Shown here in pieces: positions 6,014 to 8,794 of a stretch of DNA of 8,794 bases. Where the stretch lies: contig JBEGTT010000170.1 in assembly GCA_041179245.1 (NCBI GenBank), positions 1-8,794 of the forward strand, in the 5' to 3' direction. The DNA is from JBEGTT01 sp041179245. Its GTDB lineage: Bacteria; Pseudomonadota; Gammaproteobacteria; Burkholderiales; Rhodocyclaceae. The notes beneath the pieces are model-generated. The model was not told the origin of the DNA and did not search any database. It saw only the letters and a program-made list of their open reading frames with translations. Numbering within the stretch: position 1 is the stretch's first letter; every line of letters begins with the position of its first letter. Both the position numbers and the translations under genes were made by a program.

Positions 6014-7954
6014 CTAAATGTCTAGTACGTGCCAGATCGGGTGGTTTAGGTTATAGAGGGGGATCACGATAATTTTGCTTTCGAGATGGCTGATTGATTT
6101 ATAAATCTGATCGCCAGAGGCCCCCGCTCCAATGATTACTACATCGATCAACTTATCGTTAATTTCGTCGGGACGAATAATTGGAATATCCGACGAAAAT
6201 GCGCCTGACTGTGCCGAGCGATCAATCACTGCCGCGAGTGTGTAATCGGCATGTTCAGCAAATAGCTTGAGCACAACTTCACCCATCCCACTAACGCCAT
6301 ACAGCGCGACTCTGCGTTGGGTGCTGCGCAAGGCTGGAATTAGCTTACGTAGTTTTTGCACATAGGGGTGAGGGCGAATCGCATCTAGGTCAGTGGCCTG
6401 CGCTGGGTCGAGCCGGATTTCCAAGGCGATACGGCCACAAACCGCTTGCGGGAGGGCTGCCCATTTCGTGTGATCTTTCGTTACAAAGGCTTGTACATAG
6501 AGATCAACAAGGGCGCTTGGCACAATAGCGTTACACATGAAATTGAGGACGCCATTTGACTCGATATGCTCAAAATTCTGGCGCAGAGCAGTATTAGGAT
6601 AAGCCTCAATTTCGGCCACGCTGGTTGTGTTGGACAGCACAACGTGATCAATTTCGGTAAGTTTGGGCTGCATGGCATTTTGTGCATGCGCGTGGGTGTA
6701 CACATAGGTCCGAATAGCCACCAATTGATCGGGATTCTGGGCCAGGAAAGGCTGCACCAAGCTATAACCTAGTTCCGGGGTGTCAAGCGTGTCCGGTACA
6801 AAATGGAACCAAGTGTTTGCGGGTAGTAGTTTGTCTTGGTACTGCTGCTGATAATGGCCTAGCGTCGTGGTAATGATCGGCGAGCTTGGGGCAATTTGCG
6901 GAGTGTGATTTGCGTAGGAGAATACTTTGCGGGCGTGGTCGAAGAGGGTTGTTACACGATTATCGAGCGTATGGCTCGACAAAGCTTTGGCGTAACCCGC
7001 TTGAGCGATGCGCTCGCGGCTCGCGTGATCGGTTAGGTAGTGACGGACTTTGCGTACCAGATCATCATCGTCATCAAAGAACACAATTTCTTCATCAACC
7101 AAGAACAATTCAGCCAGTTCAGGGTTGCTATTGGTGAGCTGGAACGCGCCACAACCGGCCACTTCAAAGTGGCGCAGCTTGGTTTGGGGTTGCCCGAACT
7201 GGCCGTCAGAAGACCATGCGGGATTAAAGACAATTTTGCATTGGTTGTAAATTTCCACCAGTTCCGTTTGGCTGGGATAACCGCCATAAAACTGGCTCAG
7301 CGTGGGGTGCGAGTCCCAGCCATGCCCAAAGATGCGGAAGTTCCAACTGTTTTCAAGACAAGCTGTACCAATTCGTTCCAAGGTTATTTCGCGTTGTGCG
7401 CCATCCTCCACCTTGATGATGCCTTTTTCGGGAGTTACCTTGCGCTTGCCGATGAAACAGATGTCAATTTTTTTCTCGGTATTGGGGAGTTGGTAGCAGG
7501 TGCGAGGGTTGTATCCCCATGGCAGATACAGCGACTCGCGTTGTGGTAAATCAATGACCCGACGAGCGGCTCCCGCCTTGGAATGGCTGGCAATAAGATC
7601 GTAGTGGTGATCAAACTCACGATTAGCGGCATACCAAGTTTCTGGTTCGTCATCCGGCAGGAAGGACAGAATCTTGACCCCGGCACGGCGAATCTTGTCA
7701 AAGAAGGGACCGTGGAAATTCCCCGCGATCCAGTCGGGATAGAAAAATACGTAATCGTAGTGCTGATGGCGGATGATGTCGTAAATATAGGCGCAGTGGT
7801 AACCATCGGGTTGCCAGCTACATTTATCCCGGAAATAGAACAGTGGAGCGGTGTTGATGCAGTCCACCTCGTCGCCCAATATTTTTTTCAATGCATCAAA
7901 CCAGTTTTCCCGGATGTACGGCACCCACATAGCACCAATCGCCAGAACCTTCAT
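6014..7954 (-). CDS. CgeB-like GT-B glycosyltransferase with two extra C-terminal modules
   Basis: The protein has 646 residues in three parts. Residues 1-350 look like a GT-B fold: an N-terminal half with YVFFYPDWIAG at 68-78 and LSFLPDDEPETWY at 96-108, then a nucleotide-sugar half with KIDICFIGKR at 162-171 and KLRHFEVAGCGAF at 259-271. Glu264 there is the conserved acidic residue of retaining GT-B enzymes. This matches the Glyco_trans_1_2/CgeB type used in glycan and flagellin or spore-surface glycosylation. Residues about 355-545 are a module I do not recognise. Residues about 547-630 form a Rossmann-like domain (VALYGVSGMGE, then AAVIDRS, then VVIIGAGASGD) similar to the one on the methyltransferase at 3353-4786. 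The start is one base after the stop of the preceding radical SAM gene. Glycosyltransferase identity is good; the donor and acceptor are unknown. Confidence 0.88.
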   Translation of the reverse strand: MKVLAIGAMWVPYIRENWFDALKKILGDEVDCINTAPLFYFRDKCSWQPDGYHCAYIYDIIRHQHYDYVFFYPDWIAGNFHGPFFDKIRRAGVKILSFLPDDEPETWYAANREFDHHYDLIASHSKAGAARRVIDLPQRESLYLPWGYNPRTCYQLPNTEKKIDICFIGKRKVTPEKGIIKVEDGAQREITLERIGTACLENSWNFRIFGHGWDSHPTLSQFYGGYPSQTELVEIYNQCKIVFNPAWSSDGQFGQPQTKLRHFEVAGCGAFQLTNSNPELAELFLVDEEIVFFDDDDDLVRKVRHYLTDHASRERIAQAGYAKALSSHTLDNRVTTLFDHARKVFSYANHTPQIAPSSPIITTTLGHYQQQYQDKLLPANTWFHFVPDTLDTPELGYSLVQPFLAQNPDQLVAIRTYVYTHAHAQNAMQPKLTEIDHVVLSNTTSVAEIEAYPNTALRQNFEHIESNGVLNFMCNAIVPSALVDLYVQAFVTKDHTKWAALPQAVCGRIALEIRLDPAQATDLDAIRPHPYVQKLRKLIPALRSTQRRVALYGVSGMGEVVLKLFAEHADYTLAAVIDRSAQSGAFSSDIPIIRPDEINDKLIDVVIIGAGASGDQIYKSISHLESKIIVIPLYNLNHPIWHVLDI

Positions 7955-7955
7955 C

Positions 7956-8794
7956 TTATGCGTAGTCCTTTGGGGTAAAAATGCTGCCCTTTTGGGTCAC
8001 CCCGAGCACCTTATTAGTCTTGAATAACCGAGCCAGTGTTTCCGCTTCGCCGTAACCCTGTCGGTTTTCATGGGTGTAAGGGATAACAACGCCAGAAAAT
8101 TTTTGTTGTTGGGCGAACTGATTAATCCAATCGGCGTGCAACGGGTGTTTAAAGTGGCTGGTGTTGTCAAAGGAGTGAATTTGCTCAGCGGGCAAGAAGG
8201 CAGAAAACTCTTGTGCAAAACGTACAGGGGTGAATAAGTGTACGGTTTTTCCAGCCTCGCTCAACTGATTGATTAACCAGCGCGTGAGTGGGGTACGCGA
8301 TGTTTGGAACACGGCAATCAACTGGTTGCTGTTATCCCCAAAGGTTTCGCGCAATGCAGCCTTGGCTTTGTCAGCATCTAGATTGCGCTCTACTTGGCTG
8401 ATGTCAAAACGTCGGTAAGCCTCTGTGATGTAGTTTTCTAGCTCTGCTGCCGTGAAGTTTTCATTGCGGGAAACGGCGACCTTGGAACCGTTGTAGTCAT
8501 CCCAGTTTTTTGACACCAGCCAACCTTTTTCATCGTAAAGGCGATACATCTCCGTACCGGGGAACGGCGTGGCAATGGAAAACTGGACGGTATCGGCCGG
8601 TAGGCTGCAGGCTAACGCAATCGTTTTTTCAATGGTTTCAGCGGTATCGCTGGGCAGCCCAAAGGTGAACGTCAGGTGGACCTTGATGCCCAGCGTCTTG
8701 GTTAACTTAATCATGGCGACATTTTTTTCAAGGTTCTGGCGCTTATCAATCTCATCCAGAATATCTTGGTCACCCGATTCAACTCCGTACTTGA
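7956..8794 (-). CDS. Radical SAM protein (B12-binding type), C-terminal part with extra domain, cut by window edge
   Basis: The last 278 residues are visible; the start lies beyond base 8794. The fragment opens with YGVESGDQDIL, the GVESG-type motif of the radical SAM barrel in B12-binding (BchE/MiaB-related) enzymes, then HLTFTFGLPSDTAETI and SIATPFPGTEMYR, which mark the end of the barrel (fragment residues about 2-85). The CxxxCxxC motif and any cobalamin domain would lie upstream, so the B12 assignment is inferred from similarity. After a helical region, fragment residues about 153-278 form an extra alpha/beta domain (LIAVFQTSRTPLTRWLI to VLGVTQKGSIFTPKDYA), not part of a radical SAM core. 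An internal ATG at 8714 is not a start, since the frame continues upstream with conserved motifs. The gene ends one base before the glycosyltransferase ATG. Family assignment is strong. Confidence 0.85.
   Translation of the reverse strand, partial: KYGVESGDQDILDEIDKRQNLEKNVAMIKLTKTLGIKVHLTFTFGLPSDTAETIEKTIALACSLPADTVQFSIATPFPGTEMYRLYDEKGWLVSKNWDDYNGSKVAVSRNENFTAAELENYITEAYRRFDISQVERNLDADKAKAALRETFGDNSNQLIAVFQTSRTPLTRWLINQLSEAGKTVHLFTPVRFAQEFSAFLPAEQIHSFDNTSHFKHPLHADWINQFAQQQKFSGVVIPYTHENRQGYGEAETLARLFKTNKVLGVTQKGSIFTPKDYA
7966..7971 (-). promoter_or_regulatory. Likely Shine-Dalgarno AAAGGA of the glycosyltransferase gene
   Basis: AAAGGA lies 11 bases upstream of the ATG at 7954, inside the last codons of the radical SAM gene. 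The spacing is longer than ideal but fits translation coupled across the one-base gap. Confidence 0.5.

Noticed and set aside
7063..7078. Short run of GAT/GAC codons encoding five aspartates
   Set aside because: A trinucleotide repeat of this length cannot cause frameshift phase variation, and acidic runs are common in this loop of the fold.
7040..7549. Plus-strand open frame of 169 codons
   Set aside because: It lies wholly opposite the well-supported glycosyltransferase gene, shows no recognisable domain, and has no ribosome site or operon context; it is an antisense shadow.
7583..7978. Plus-strand open frame of 131 codons
   Set aside because: Antisense to the start of the glycosyltransferase gene, with no motif or support; a shadow frame.
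8721..8727. Short A/T homopolymer runs of about seven bases here and near 7880-7887, possible phase-variation tracts
   Set aside because: Both are ordinary Lys-rich codons in frame and shorter than typical slippage tracts.

Overview
The window is one densely packed block of nine protein genes, all transcribed on the minus strand, with intergenic gaps of 0-20 bases and several short overlaps. It therefore reads as the interior of one long operon, running from high coordinates to low. I see no RNA gene, mobile element, CRISPR array, promoter or terminator, and no gene-free stretch longer than about 20 bases. The gene at each edge is cut by the window boundary. The content is typical of a surface glycan or glycosylated-natural-product locus in a Gram-negative bacterium, probably a proteobacterium. 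That placement rests on gene style and an overall GC content near 45-55 percent; nothing here fixes a genus.

Order in the direction of transcription: (1) 3' part of a B12-dependent-type radical SAM protein with an unexplained C-terminal domain, 8794-7956; (2) large CgeB-like GT-B glycosyltransferase with two extra C-terminal modules, 7954-6014; (3) RmlD-like SDR reductase/epimerase of nucleotide sugars, 6001-5147; (4) small cupin resembling the cupin half of CapF-type or sugar-isomerase proteins, 5159-4806; (5) two-part protein with an N-terminal PglD-N-like Rossmann domain and a C-terminal sugar O-methyltransferase, 4786-3353; (6) PAPS-dependent sulfotransferase, 3339-2419; (7) ArnB-like PLP sugar aminotransferase, 2409-1237; (8) radical SAM protein with a twitch/SPASM-type auxiliary cluster, 1240-236; (9) 5' part of a class I SAM methyltransferase, 233-1.

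Together the genes suggest assembly of an unusual sugar. A keto-sugar would be transaminated (7), possibly oxidised, deaminated or rearranged by a radical enzyme (8), and reduced or epimerised (3, 4). It, or the glycan carrying it, would be O-methylated (5, perhaps 9), sulfated (6) and transferred (2). No 4,6-dehydratase, flippase, polymerase or initiating transferase lies inside the window, so the upstream sugar route and the final acceptor (O-antigen, capsule, flagellin or secreted metabolite) cannot be decided here.

The most interesting point is the translationally coupled pair of aminotransferase and radical SAM enzyme. The spacing of the radical SAM auxiliary-cluster cysteines matches what I recall for BtrN, an aminocyclitol dehydrogenase whose partner BtrS is also a DegT-family aminotransferase. 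Other points are two proteins with similar appended Rossmann domains, an AT-rich patch covering much of the sulfotransferase and the methyltransferase half of gene 5, and the extra domain on the first radical SAM protein.
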